64,000 nucleotides of DNA from Sympetrum striolatum. Taxonomy: Eukaryota; Arthropoda; Insecta; Odonata; Libellulidae. The translations under genes and the position numbers were made by a program. The notes under the pieces were generated by a model that ran no database searches, had not been told where the DNA came from, and worked only from the letters and a program-made list of their open reading frames with translations. The stretch's first letter is position 1; the number at the start of each line of letters is the position of its first letter. Positions 22,720 to 34,489 of this stretch are shown here, piece by piece. The stretch is from NCBI GenBank assembly GCA_947579665.1, contig CANPUZ010000052.1:124001-188000 (forward strand), read 5' to 3'.

Positions 22720-23413
22720 TCTTCTATATATATAAAAATGAATGGGTGTCTGTACTCGATAGATTCAAAAACCATACATCCAATCGTCGTGAAAATCAGG
22801 GAAATTATTAGGTACATCCCTGGGAAGGTTTTTGATAAATTTATTTTAAATCGGAGTACTCAGTTCGACTCCAGAAGGGAAAAACTGTTCCCATAAGAAA
22901 TACATGTAAACTTCGATTTTATCACTTGCATGCTTCTTTTCTTTTGCAAAATTAAATTAGAAATAACCAACGTATGGATTTAAAAGTAGCACCAAAAAAA
23001 GGGAAAATGAATAAAGTTTCTTATTTTGGTCATGAAATATAGTTTACAATCAGAAATTACGAGACTTTGAATAATTAGATGATAATTTTGATGAATTTTG
23101 AGGCTATAAACAAACTATTCCTCAGTTACGATGAGTGCGATTGTTGAATTTTCTCTTAAGAACACATTGAGAACTTATTCCCGTATTCAAATGATGTTTG
23201 TTTATGGCAACGTAAATATTTACGTATATTTTCGTGGAGTAAACGGTTTTTGATATTTAAGGAAAATGATATTTTGATAAATTCAAGAGATTGTATGTAC
23301 TACACAACTTGGTGAGTTGATGACGTTACCGACTTTGATTACAAATGTCATCTATTTTCAACATTATATTTATTTTTGTTCAAACACAACAACGTATTAA
23401 CAGGTACAGCTAG
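22720..23413 (+). mobile_element. Helitron-like element, second of a tandem pair
   Basis: It begins TCTTCTATATATATAAAAAT directly after the previous CTAG and ends GGTACAGCTAG before a T. A TTGTT/AACAA stem lies upstream of the end. Its body contains TCAGTTCGACTCCAGAAGG, and it shares segments with the relics at 3.1 and 14.3 kb. Confidence 0.55.
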
Positions 23414-23787
23414 TATATAATAAAGGCAATAAGTTTTAGGGAATATCTCATACCTTAAAGTGAATTCTCTTCCCCTCCGAACAATCCCTCGGCACTATCA
23501 ACATCTCTCGATGCTTTGAATGCTCATTCTAGAAACCAATCCTCGGAAGAGAGCCTCAAGTGAAAACAGCGTGGCACAGGCGGACGTACCTACAAAGGAC
23601 ATTCATTCAGATGAATAATACATACATACAAAGGACTTCATTTGCCAAAATTGGGACTTTTTACGCCCATCTTCCATTTAACCAAAAAAATTTACAATAC
23701 ATATGACATAGTATATATAAAAAATTCGAATCATAAAACAAAATAAAATACAAGTCTATGAAAAATATTTTTAAATACAACTATATA
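23414..23787. other. Unassigned sequence
   Basis: A somewhat GC-richer stretch at 23465-23610 has no frame I recognise. Confidence 0.35.
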
Positions 23788-24306
23788 CCAGGTGTAGGAA
23801 TATGAAACCGGAATTTCCCTATAGACGGTGCTCGCTTTCAGTTTAAAGACCGTTTCTGCAGCACCATCTTCTCCCTCAAAAAGCTGAGGAAGTTTATCAA
23901 CATGCAATAACCTAAGTTTCATTCACCGGTATATTTTTCTATAACCACAAACATGTCGAGTTTTGTGCCTACGAACTATTATTTGCAGACAGCATTGGTT
24001 TTCTTCTAGCATTTGAAGAAAACTGCTGCAGAATCACATAGAATGCTTGTCGAAGTATACGAATAACATGCTCTTGGAAAAAATCATGCTTTGAGTGGTT
24101 TAAAAATTTAAAAGTGGTGATTTTGACATGAGAAACGAGGACTGTGGGAAACCTCTGAAAAAGTTTGGAGACAACGGCTTGCAAGCCTTATTGGATGAAG
24201 ACGATATTATGATAATTTACGATTATTTACGATACTTAAGATAATTTTCAAACAATAGAAGTGTAATTTTTACAAAAAAAATTCGGTTTCATACTTCTAA
24301 GCCTGG
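23788..24306 (+). mobile_element. mariner element, deleted, with intact-looking ends
   Basis: Inverted ends CCAGGTGTAGGAATATGAAA and TTTCATACTTCTAAGCCTGG are flanked by TA. The interior at about 24015-24205 encodes, with frame changes, KTAAESHRMLVEVY, SCFEWFKNLKV and KKFGDNGLQALLDEDD, the N-terminal HTH of a SETMAR-like mariner transposase. The catalytic domain is deleted. This is a different mariner lineage from the relic at 304-960. Confidence 0.8.
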
Positions 24307-24564
24307 TAAATCTATACAACAAAATGAAAAAGAATAGTAATATAATAAATCCTTATACAAAGTACAAATCTATTAAATATGATACCAAAAAAAATTTAAA
24401 ATAATATAGTAATAATAATTAATTATATAAATAAAATATAAAATGAATAAAAGAATGAATTAACTAAGTATATATTCCACAATATTAAAAACATACAACA
24501 CAAGACCGGTTTCAACGTCTTAGCGTCATCTGGTGTAAGGAATTGTCAAAAGCACACAGTATAT

Positions 24565-25695
24565 CTATTGTATACAGATGCTTCTCCGGATTCATTTATA
24601 TATATAGATAGATAGGATACTAATTCACAGGCTAAACCACAAACGTCATTGACTTGAAATTTTAACAACGTAGTGGCCGTAACATGTAACCACCAGAAAA
24701 ATTGCTATTTTGAACCTCAGTGTCATGGGTTCGATTCCAGAGGGCCCCAAAGTCCCGATTTTCTCCATAAGGATACATGGCGGGGATTTTAGAAAATTAT
24801 TTGAGGCACTTCCCAGCAAAGTAAAGAGTTGAAATTCGAGGCATCCCTGGAGGCCGTGCATATCCAACGAAAACCATTAAGACATCATCGAAGATTATCC
24901 TTGGTTCGACGCTAGGTCAGAGCAAATATTATCCCGTTTAATTTACATTGCGATTTTTAAGATTTTTTTAATCACTTCCCGAAAAGATGGAAACTTGAAA
25001 CTCGGCATGTAGATAGAGACAATAAATATCTTTTATGTACGTTGTTGAACGTTCCGCTGATCGTCCTTGGTTCGATTCCAGAGAGCCATTTACATTGCTC
25101 AATGCATTTCTTATGGAGATAACGGAAACAAATTTTAGGTACTTCCCGGCATGATATCGACTTCAAACTTTGCATTAAATAAAATTAAGTCTTAACAAGT
25201 CATAGTATATATTCAAAGCTGCCAATATGTCCTGGGTTCAACACCAGGCATCTCTAAAATTAGTAATTGTTACGATGTTTAAGAATTTTTTGAACCTCTA
25301 CCTGATGATATAGAAACTTTAAACTTGGCATGTAAAGAAAGATCATGGATACATTTCAAATAAGTGTTTTAGATTTCCTTGATCTTCCTTGGATCGATCC
25401 CAGAAAGCCATTTACATTACCCAATGTATTTCAGATGGGGATAATGGAGTCTTATTTCAGGACCTTCCCGGTATGATATTGACTTCAAACTTTGAATTAA
25501 TTAAAATCAGGTCCTAACAAGTTATAATGTGTATTTGCATCTGCCAATATTTCCTGGGTTTGACACCAGGCATCTACAAAATTAAGAAATCCACACTATT
25601 TAATTTTTTTTTTAATCCCTTCCCGTGGCATGGCATGTGAATAAAGATTATAAATACATTTCATATGCTTGCAGTATGCAAGCAACATTATACTC
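24565..25695 (+). repeat. T-arm repeat copy G (full, inside PLE1)
   Basis: It begins with the module at 24580 and a short GATA run, and ends near 25695 with CTTGCAGTATGCAAG and an altered tail (ATACTCGCA). Six T-arm motifs are present; the fourth and fifth are worn (GGTTCAACACC, GGATCGATCCC). Confidence 0.85.
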
Positions 25696-25754
25696 GCATA
25701 TATAGAGAGTCCAAGGTTAAGGCTGAATTTATGGTTTTTAACTCGAGTAACTCC

Positions 25755-27539
25755 TTAGTAAATCATGTTTTCAAGTGGTATATACATGTAGATGATATCT
25801 TATGTATTTGGAGAGGAACCAAAAGACAACTCGACCTATTTTTTAATTTTTTAAACTCTGTCCATCTGCCATTAAATCATGATAGAAATAGAGCAGGATA
25901 AGACCTTGAGTTTTCTCCATCTCTCACTTTCCATTTCAGATTCCTCCATTCATTTTGACAGCTATAGAAAGCCTACTTTCACGGATAATATTATACTAGT
26001 GATGGGTGGATTCCAAAATTTTAGCGATTCCAATCCCGGTTCTGACATTTCGATTCCGATTCTACCAATACCGATTCTGATGCCATGGGCTCCAAGAAAA
26101 ATATCACTTAATTCCAGTCAACAAGACAACCATGCAAAAAATGATTACTCTGTGAAAAAATCAGTTAACAAAACATGACTTATAACACACTATGTAATTA
26201 AATGGTGAAATTTCAAGTGTCCCATCTTTCAGTAATGAAACCTTTACTAAGGATCTATGTTGATTATTAAAATGTTTTAATAAAGACGAGGTAGATTTTG
26301 ATGTTCCACCATGGAAAATTCTTGCATGGCAGTGGATGCACACGGCAATTATATCATATATAAGATCAATATGAAAATGATTCCACACTATTGACATTAC
26401 AACGCTCAGTAGAAGTCAAGGTAAATTTCTAGATTCACACAGTTTGCGTTATTTTTTTTAACCCACTAGATTTAGCCCATTTTCGATGATATTTTCAGGG
26501 ATGATACTTCAATCATTGCGGCTTATAATACGAATTATAGTGAGGGTAAATTTATAGGTTCACACAGTTTGCGTTTTAACTGTGTGAAACTAGAAATTTA
26601 CCGAAGTCGACGACAATGTTGTGCACCTAGAAAACTTATGTATCATTAACGTCACTAAGGGACTAGGGCATGGAAGAAACGGTCACTACGCTGATTCGAA
26701 TGTGTTTTGTTTTTACGATTACGCGGTGCGAAAATTCAAATGACTGCTGGAAGCACGGTTGTATATAAATTTGTGGTTTGAAGTACTACTGGAATGGGAA
26801 TCGATTTTTCACTTTGGTAAATACTCATTTTTGATTCCGATTCATTGGCATTGAATCAAGGAATCGAATCGACCCATCACTATATTATACCCTTTGCATC
26901 CAACCACCCCCTTACCCACAAACTTTCTGCTTTTCATTCTCTATTCCGCCATTTATTTCATATTCCCCTTCTGCATCTTAACTTCCAGAAAGAGCTCAAA
27001 ACTTTTATTTCTCAGATTAATAACTACCCCCAAAATTTAATTATGAAGATTTACAACAGGAAAAAAGGCTACACGCAATCAGAAAATTATTTTCTACGTT
27101 TTTGAACCCCAACTCATCTGTGCAGCGGCGTAAATTCTACTTTGTCAACAGTTTAAGCCATACTCTTACCAAATCACTTCCTAAAGATCGTATAAAACCT
27201 GCATTTTATAACCCACTTAATTTAAAAACCTTAATTTGCAATAGTAAAGACAAAGTGGACCCCCAGATGAAACCAGGGATTTACAAACCGTCATGTTCAG
27301 ATTGCCACGCTTTCTACATAGGACGCACAACCCGAAATATCACAATAAGAACCAAGGAGCAGAAAAGATGTTTCAAGTATGGAAACATTTCTTCCCAGTC
27401 CCACTTTGCAGAACATTTAATGACTCAAAATCATAGTTCTGATTTCCGTCCCATAATTTTACACTCGGGAAACAATGGCATAAAATTGGACTTACTAGAG
27501 CAATTTGAAATCACCAAAGCAAACCGGCTTCATCCATAG
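25755..27539 (+). pseudogene. Penelope reverse transcriptase C-terminus and GIY-YIG endonuclease
   Basis: From about 25769 the frame reads WYIHVDDILCIWRGTKRQLD, which contains the YVDD-type catalytic motif. It shifts near 25880 to IEIEQDKTLSFLHLSLS and PTFTDNII, is cut by the hAT, and resumes at 26891 as PFASNHPLTHKLSAFHSLFR. After another shift near 27105 it reads KFYFVNSLSHTLTKSLPKDR and then the GIY-YIG domain (GIYKPSCSDCHAFYIGRTTR, SQSHFAEHLMTQNH) to a stop at 27539. Penelope elements use these two domains for target-primed reverse transcription. Frameshifts make it inactive. Confidence 0.88.
25997..26882 (-). mobile_element. hAT element with BED-finger remnant, inside PLE1
   Basis: Inverted ends TAGTGATGGGTGGATTCC and GATTCGACCCATCACTA are flanked by identical TATTATAC (25989-25996 and 26883-26890). 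Deleting the element and one TATTATAC restores the Penelope frame as FTDNIIPFASNHP. On the minus strand at 26397-26280 it encodes a BED zinc finger, IIAVCIHCHARIFHGGTSKS then LLKHFNNQH, the N-terminal DNA-binding domain of hAT transposases. No catalytic region remains. Confidence 0.92.
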
Positions 27540-27749
27540 TCAACGAATACATTTTTTCTTCCCCCTCCCCAATTATGCAGGCACTTTTACCATCCTCTCT
27601 AATACTCCCTTCTTTTTTCTCCACCTTAACCTTAGATTCTCTATATATACAGTGTGCTTCTGATAATTCCTCATACCAGATGATGACGTTGAAACTGGTC
27701 ACGTGTTACTAAATATCAATGTTAAAATATCGTAGCAATTTCTAATTTT

Positions 27750-28620
27750 TGTAGATGCTTGGTGTCGAACCCAGGACCTATTCGCTGATGCGAATAGACA
27801 AGATAATTTGGCAGGAACTGATCTTAATTAATGCAAAGTTTGAAGTCCATCTCATACCGGGAACGTCCTGAAATAAGACTCCATTATCCCCATCTGAAAT
27901 GCATTGTGTAATGTAAATGGCTTTCTGGGATCGAACCAAGGAAGATCAAGGAAATCTAAAACACTTATTTGAAATGTATCCATGATCTTTATTTACATGC
28001 CAAGTTTAAAGTTTCTATATTATCAGGAAAGGGAACAAAAAAATTCTTTAAAATCGTAACAGTTACTAATTTTAGAGACCCAGAACATATTGGCAGCTGT
28101 GAAGGCACATTATGACTTGTTAGGACTTGATCTTATTTAATTCAAAGTTTGAAGTCAATTATCATGCCAGGAAGTACCTAAAATCTGCTTCCGTTATTTC
28201 CGTAAGAAATGCATTGAGGAGTGCAAATGGCCCTCTGGGATCAAACCAAGGACCATCAGCAAATCTTTAAAATTCGATTGTAAAATATATTCATGATCTC
28301 TATCCACATGCCAAGTTTCAAGTTTCCATGTCATTGGGAAAGGGTCCAAAAAAAATCATCTTAAAAATTGACGCAATACATTTTAAAGGAGATTTTTTTG
28401 TCCTGACCTAGCATCGAACCAAGGATACTCTTTGTAGATGTCTTTATGGTTTCCTTTAGATATGCACGGCATCTAGCAATCCCTTGAATTTCAACTCTCT
28501 ACTTTTCCCGGAAGTGCCTCAAAAAAATTTTCAAAAATCCCCACCATGTATCTTTATGGAGACAATCGCGACTTTGGGGCCTTCTGGAATCGATCCCATG
28601 ACACCAAGGTTCAAAGCCAC
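27750..28620 (-). repeat. T-arm repeat copy H, left part (split by PLE2)
   Basis: It reads in reverse. It lacks the 3' hairpin and starts within a unit (GGTGTCGAACCCAGGAC at 27760). It breaks at GGTTCAAAGCCAC where PLE2 begins and resumes at 33523. Confidence 0.82.
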
Positions 28621-28824
28621 GGATAAAAATAAAGAACACTTTGTACTAATTCCACAGAATATATTTCAAACACGACCGGTTTCCACTTTTAAAACTTTTT
28701 TTAAAAAGCTAAATACCATACATAAAAACTCAACTCTTTAACTTTTCGTTTTAACCAATTACACAAAAAAAGTGACAAGGAGACCATTTCCTCCGAACAT
28801 ATTTTTTATCCGAGAGTTATCAAT

Positions 28825-29486
28825 TTGTCGTCATGTCAATTATCCAATAATGAACTAGGCTTGTTGGACAAAGGTTTAAATTTTAACCCTCATTCCAAAT
28901 GTAATAACAAAGATTTTAAGAATCTGATTGCAGATTGCGAAAATGTTTCCAATCAATTGGGTGGAAAAATGTTAAAACGTAGTTTTTCTCAAATATTATA
29001 TGAACATTTCGAAGCCAATCACTTTTTCCATGTTCCTGTCAACACCTTCCAGAAGGTTGTTAATCAACTTAAATCTAATTTAGATAAAAACAATCTAATT
29101 TTAACTAAAGGTGACAAAGTTAAATCCACTGTTATTCTGGATGAATTGGACTACATTCATAAATGTCATGAATCTTTTAATAACAATGGTATAAATATGC
29201 TCGCTCAGGACCCCACAAGAAGATTTAATAACGCTATTAAGGACACAGTGAAGAAGTACACCACAGTTCTCCAAAAAAGTGAATTTTATAAAGTGTGTGT
29301 GCCCAACCTCCTTCCCCCACGATTATATGGACTTATAAAATTACATAAACCAACAATCCAATTCGCCCGGTGATATCAAGTGTCTCATCGCCCACTTATA
29401 AACTGGTCTCCAAGATGAATAACTTACTCAAAGATGTTTTGAACTTCCGTGCAGTTCACAGTATAAAGAACTCCATAGACTTTGCT
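28825..29486 (+). pseudogene. PLE2 reverse transcriptase, N-terminal part
   Basis: The frame to 29373 encodes the N-terminal domain through LPPRLYGLIKLHKP, a Penelope reverse transcriptase signature. A one-base shift near 29350 moves the sequence to VISSVSSPTYKLVSKMNN and IKNSIDFAHLL, where copies I-K begin. Upstream residues such as NNELGLLDKGLNFNP fit the family's N-terminus. Confidence 0.88.
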
Positions 29487-29536
29487 CATCTATTATATAT
29501 AGATGCTTCTCCGGATTCATTCATATATATAGCCAT
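29487..29536 (+). repeat. Solo T-arm repeat terminal module
   Basis: A forward CTTCTCCGGATTCATTCAT module with flanking TATATA stands between the interrupted PLE2 reading frame and the 3' end of inverted copy I. Confidence 0.8.
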
Positions 29537-30650
29537 ACGAGTAAAATGTTGCTTGCATACTGCAAGCAGATTGACAACACTAATTTCGTATCGGCAACAT
29601 ATCGGGACGGACATCAAAAGAAAAAAAAATTCAAAATATTCGTAGAATTCGCTGCAATTTAATCGCCTGGCAGCGAACCCCGGTCTACCTGGTGTACTTA
29701 CTATGCAGCAAAATAGAAGATTACCATATCAAACTATGTGTGAAAATTCAAGCAAAACTATTAGGTGCAACTACCTCAAACGACGTCCTACTATTCACAT
29801 ACACTCCTTATTTGAGAAATTATAATGTGCTCTGGCATCGAACCCAGGAACAGCATGGTCTTATCTATTTTTTTTCTTAAACAAAGTGTTAATATACATC
29901 TTCCATCTAAGCAAGAGCTCCCTTACATATCGATAAATGCATAAAAAAATTATGAAAAGATACCCCATAGTATTATATATGGGTGATATTTTTACCGCCC
30001 GGCATCGAACCCGGGTCTTTCAGGCAATACTTTCTATGCAGCACAACAGAAAAACACCATCTCTAACCGTGTATGCAAATTCAAGCAGAAATATTGGTTA
30101 CAACTGCCTCAAATGACGTCCTACTTTTCCTTTATATTCCTTATGAGAGAAACGTTATTGTGCTCTGGCTTCGAACCCAGGAACAGTACGGTCTTATAAA
30201 AATTTTTTTCTTAAACTGATTCGTGCCATACATCTTCCAGCCAAGCACGAACATCCTATCATTTCGATAAGTGCATCTAAAAAAATAATGAAAAACGGCT
30301 CCCATGTATTTTAAAGGGCAGATCTTTGCATCGTCCTATCATCGAACCCAGGATAACTTTTGTAAAAGTCATTGATGTTTTCGAAAGTCCAAGACAATAA
30401 ATATAGGCACCTTGAGTTTTACTTCTCTACCTATCCGGAAAGTATTTTTTTTTAATTCCCGGAAATCACGGCAATGCATTCAAACGGGAAAAATCGGGAC
30501 TTTGGGGCCCTCTGGAATCGAACCTATGACACTGAGGATCAAAGTCTCTTTTTTCCTGGGGGTTTCACGTTATGGCCAATATGTCATAAAAATTTCAGAT
30601 CAATGACGCTTGTAGTTTAGGCTGTGAATTTGTATCCTATCTATCTATAT
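29537..30650 (-). repeat. T-arm repeat copy I (inverted, in PLE2)
   Basis: It reads in reverse from ACGAGTAAAATGTTGCTTGC to TATCCTATC. Its units belong to the second subfamily, seen in reverse as GTGCTCTGGCATCGAACCCA and GCCCGGCATCGAACCCGGG. Confidence 0.85.
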
Positions 30651-31801
30651 AGGTATCTATTATATATAGATGCTTCTCCGGATTCATTCATATATATATA
30701 TAGATAGGTATATAGATAGGATACTAATTCACAGCCTAAACCACAAGCGTCATCGGCTTGAAATTTTTACGACATATTGGCCATAGAGTATAACCGCCAG
30801 AAAAATTGTGATTTTGAACCTCAGTGTAATTGGTTCGATTCCAGAGGGCCCCAAAGTCCCGATTTATCCCATTTAAATGCATTGCGTTGATTTTCGGGAA
30901 TTTTTAAAAAATACTTCCCGGATAGGTAGGGAATTTAAAATCAAGGAGCCGATGGATATAGTCAGGATCTATTGATAACGTAAATGATCATCTTGGAAAA
31001 GAACCTGAGTTCGATGCTAGGACGATGCAGAAATCGGCCGTTTAAAATACATTGAGGTAGTTTTTCACTATTTTTTTTGATATATTTATCGAAATCATAG
31101 GAAGTTTGTGCTTGGCTAGAAGATGTATGGTAACAAACGGTTTTAGAAAAAAATTTAGATAAGACCGTACTATTCCTGGGTTCGATGCCAGAGCACATGA
31201 ACATTTCTCTCATAAGGAATATAAGGGAAAAGTAGGACGTCCTTTGAAGCAGTTGTACCCAATATTTTTGCTTGAATTTTCACACATGGTTAAAGGTGGT
31301 GATTGTCTTTAATGCTGCATAGAAAGTATTACCAGAAAGACCCGGGTTCGAAGCCAGACGGTATATATATCCCCCATTTATAATATATTGAGTTAGTTTT
31401 CATTATTTATTTTTTTGTACTTATCGAAATAATAGGAATTTCTTGCTTTGCTAGAAAGAAAAAAAATTAGATACGACAATGCTGTTCCTGGGTTCGATGC
31501 CAGAGCACATTAAAATTTCTCACATAAGGAATATATGTAAAAAGTAGGACGTCGTTTGAGGCAGTTGCAGCCAATATTTCTTCTTAAATGTTCGCACATA
31601 GTAAGAGATTGTGATCTTCTGTTGTGCTGAATAATAAATTTACCAGAAAGACCGGGGTTCGATGCCAGATGATTAAAATGCAGCGAATTTTTCAGAATAT
31701 TTTCACTCCTTTTTTTTTGTTGAGGAGCGTCCCGACATGATGCCGATATGAAATTAGTGTTTTCGATCTGCTTGCAGTATGCAAGCTACATTTTACTCGT
31801 A
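30651..31801 (+). repeat. T-arm repeat copy J (in PLE2)
   Basis: It shares its terminal module with inverted copy I (head to head). It has six T-arm motifs, with units of the second subfamily, and ends with the intact hairpin and ACTCGTA. Confidence 0.85.
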
Positions 31802-32960
31802 TATATGAATGAATCCGGAGAAGCATCTATATATAATAGATAGCTATATAGATAGGATACAAATTCACAGGCTAAACTACAAGGGTCATCACCTTGAAAT
31901 TTTTATGACATATTGGCCATAACGTGAAACCCCCAGGAAAAAAGCGACTTTGATCCTCAGTGTCATAGGTTCGATTCCAGAGGGCCCCAAAGTCCCGATT
32001 TTTCCCGTTTGAATGCATTGCTCTGAATTTCGGGAATTTTTAAAAAATTCTTTCTGGATAGGTAGAGGAATAAAACTCAAGGTGCCTATACTTATGGTCT
32101 TGGACTTTCGAAAACATCAATGACTTTCACAAAAAATATCCTGGGTTCGATGCTAGGACGATGCAAAGATCTGCCCTTTAAAATACATGGGAGCTGTTTT
32201 TCATTATTTTTTTTGATGCACTTCTCGAAATAATAGGAAGTTCGTGCTTAGCCGGAAAGTGTAAGGTAAGAATTGGTTTAAGAAAAAAATTTTCATAAGA
32301 CCGTACTATTCCTGGGTTCGATGCCAGAGCACATTAACATTTCTCTCATAAGAAATATAAGGGAAAAGTAAGACTTCAATTGAGGCAGTTGCAGCCAATA
32401 TATCTGCTTGCATTTTCGCACATGGATAAAGATTTATATCTTCTAGTATGTTGCATAGGAAGTTTTACCAGAAAGACCCGGGTTCGATGCCGGGCGGTAA
32501 ATATGTCTACCGTTTAAAATACATAGGGTTAGTATTTCATTATTTTTTTATGCACTTATCGAAATGATAGTAAGTTCGTGTTTGGCTGGAAGATGCATGG
32601 TTATAACTGGTTTAAGAAAACAGTTTTCAGAAGACCGAACTATTCCTGGATTCGATGCCAGAGCACATTAACATTTCTCTCATAAGAAATATAAGGGAAA
32701 AGTAGGACGTCGTTTGATGCAGTTTCAGATAATATTTCTGCTTGAATTTTCACAGATAGTTAGAGACGGTGATCTTCTGTTGTGCTGCATAGTAAATATC
32801 ACCAGGAAGACCCGGGTTCGATGCCGGACGAATAAATTGCAGCGAATAATCAGATTATTTTCAATCCATTTTTTTTCTCTTGATGGCCGTCCCAATATGA
32901 TGCCGACATGAAATTAGTGTTGTCGATCTGCTTGCAGTATGCAAGCTACATTTTACTCGT
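31802..32960 (+). repeat. T-arm repeat copy K, terminal module inverted
   Basis: The module at 31807-31835 reads ATGAATGAATCCGGAGAAG, the reverse of its usual orientation, while the GGATACAAATTCACAG that follows is in the usual orientation. The copy ends ACTCGT at 32959, right where the PLE2 reading frame resumes. Confidence 0.85.
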
Positions 32961-33284
32961 AAGTTGAAAGAATACAAACTTTCTAGGAATTCGAAACTTG
33001 TTTCATTTGACGTGATGAATCTGTTTACCAGTGTGCCCAAGAGTGACGTGTTACGTATTTTAGAAGACGTTGATGATATATTTTGCATTTGGACAGGTTC
33101 ATACAGACAGTTAGATTTATTTGTAAAACATTTGAACACCCTTCACCCTAACTTGAAATTTTCATTTGAAAATGAATTGGATATCAAACTTAATTTCCTG
33201 GATTTAACTCTTTGCAAAGATCATGATAGCATTGAATTTTCCATCTTCCGTAATCCCACACATACGGATCAACCCTCACCTTAG
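32961..33284 (+). pseudogene. PLE2 reverse transcriptase, catalytic remnants
   Basis: The frame resumes as LKEYKLSRNSKLVSFDVMNL then FTSVP, the motif A block, and jumps directly to DVDDIFCIWTGSYRQLDLFV, the motif C block, so the part between is deleted. It ends LNFLDLTLCKD, FRNPTHTDQ and a stop. The GIY-YIG part seen in PLE1 is absent. Confidence 0.88.
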
Positions 33285-33522
33285 TCACCTTCTTGCTTTG
33301 TCTGTTTACTCCCTCACCTCTTCTTTCTTCCAATTCCCCCCTCTTCTAACCTTAGTATATATACTCGTGTTCACCATTTTACAGTACCAGAAGATGACTT
33401 TTAAAAGTTGAAACCGGTCGTGTTTGAAATATATTCTGTGGAATTAGTACAAAGTGTTCTTTATTTTCATCCATTATGGAATTCCACCAAGTAACGGCCA
33501 ATACCATTCGAAAAAAAATAGT

Positions 33523-33690
33523 GCAAAGTCACATTTTTCCTGGGGGTCTCACGTCAGGGCCTATACACTATAAAAATTTCAAGTCAAAGACGCTTGTGGT
33601 TTAGCCTGTGAATTAGTTTCCTATTTATATATTTACATGAATGAATCCGGAGAAGCGTCTATATATAATAGATAGATATTCTATGATCAT
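33523..33690 (-). repeat. T-arm repeat copy H, right part
   Basis: It continues copy H after PLE2: AAAGTCACATTTTTCCTGGG through TTTCAAGTCAAAGACGCTTG to the terminal module read in reverse (ATGAATGAATCCGGAGAAGC) at about 33641. Confidence 0.82.
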
Positions 33691-34140
33691 ATTAGTATAA
33701 GCAGCACGGTATTTAAAGAGAAATTTTCAGAAAGGCACAAAAGGAGAAAGGATACTAACATTGGACACAAATAACAGGAATAAATTGTATATCACTCTAA
33801 AAACTACCGATGAAATATTTTTACATAACATAACTAAAATATTACAAAAGCACTGAACACTATCATTAACACAAATTTTATCACGGAAATGGAAGATGAT
33901 TTTAGTTAGCATTTATTCTAATTCAAACAACGAAGCACAGACGGCTAAAAATGAAATAAACTGTAAGAAAATAGAAAAGTGGTTATTTCGAGTGTGGATT
34001 TTGAAACTTTGCTCTTAAATTTGCGCAAATGCTTTTTCATAGGACTACTATCAAGTTTGATATGACAGCTAATGAAATAAGTACCAACGAGTAATGAAAG
34101 ATTGCAGAAAGCTATGTTACGAACCATCATTCATCATCCT
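33691..34140. other. Unassigned AT-rich sequence
   Basis: Minus-strand open frames here (33727-33912, 33945-34130) show no domain I know. Confidence 0.4.
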
Positions 34141-34335
34141 TTTTGTAAGCTCTCCATCACCAAAGTTTATTTGGTTGAAAAAATAAAATTTGATCAGATA
34201 TCGGGTGCATGAATGGAAAAATTTGCCGTCTACTAGTGAGTAACTAGGAAAAATACAGCAAAATAAAATGAAAATAAGAGTAAAGAATAACTCGCAAATA
34301 GCAACAAAATGTGGAACTCATCGAGTGTTAAACGT
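34141..34335 (+). repeat. Dispersed repeat, left half
   Basis: It shares AAGCTCTCCATCACC..AAGTTTATT and GATATCGGGTG-type segments with 49730-49870. Its right half lies at 35840-36060, so about 1.5 kb appears to have been inserted in between. Confidence 0.5.
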
Positions 34336-34489
34336 ACTACCATTGCTCATTTTATAATGGTTCATTCTAAATTGTAATTAATGCGATTTTAAAGTATAGT
34401 CTTACTGCTCACTTCCATGAATTTTATTGTATTTCTTCGCAGCCAAAATCATGTGAAAGTGAAGGAGTGGGAAAAGCGAACATGAAATG

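Larger units (their letters stand above)
24450..27720 (+). mobile_element. Penelope-like element 1 (PLE1), carrying two insertions
   Basis: About 100-bp inverted copies of a terminal region bound it: 24450-24562 and 27625-27720, each with a GTTGAAAC(C/T)GGTC core. The coding remnant on the plus strand keeps the end of the reverse transcriptase and a GIY-YIG endonuclease. A T-arm repeat (copy G) occupies 24565-25695 and a hAT occupies 25997-26882. Most of the reverse transcriptase is missing. Confidence 0.75.
28619..33522 (+). mobile_element. Penelope-like element 2 (PLE2) inserted in copy H
   Basis: The inverted terminal regions at 28621-28700 and 33392-33472 match for about 75 bp with few changes (each contains CACGACCGGTTT or its complement). 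CAAAGCCAC on the left and CAAAGTCAC on the right look like a target duplication in copy H. The interior holds reverse transcriptase pieces on the plus strand, and copies I, J and K of the T-arm repeat fill 29487-32960. The GIY-YIG region is deleted. Confidence 0.82.

Noticed and set aside
23465..23610. A GC-richer block that might be an exon
   Set aside because: All frames have stops or lack any recognisable pattern, and the splice sites are not convincing.
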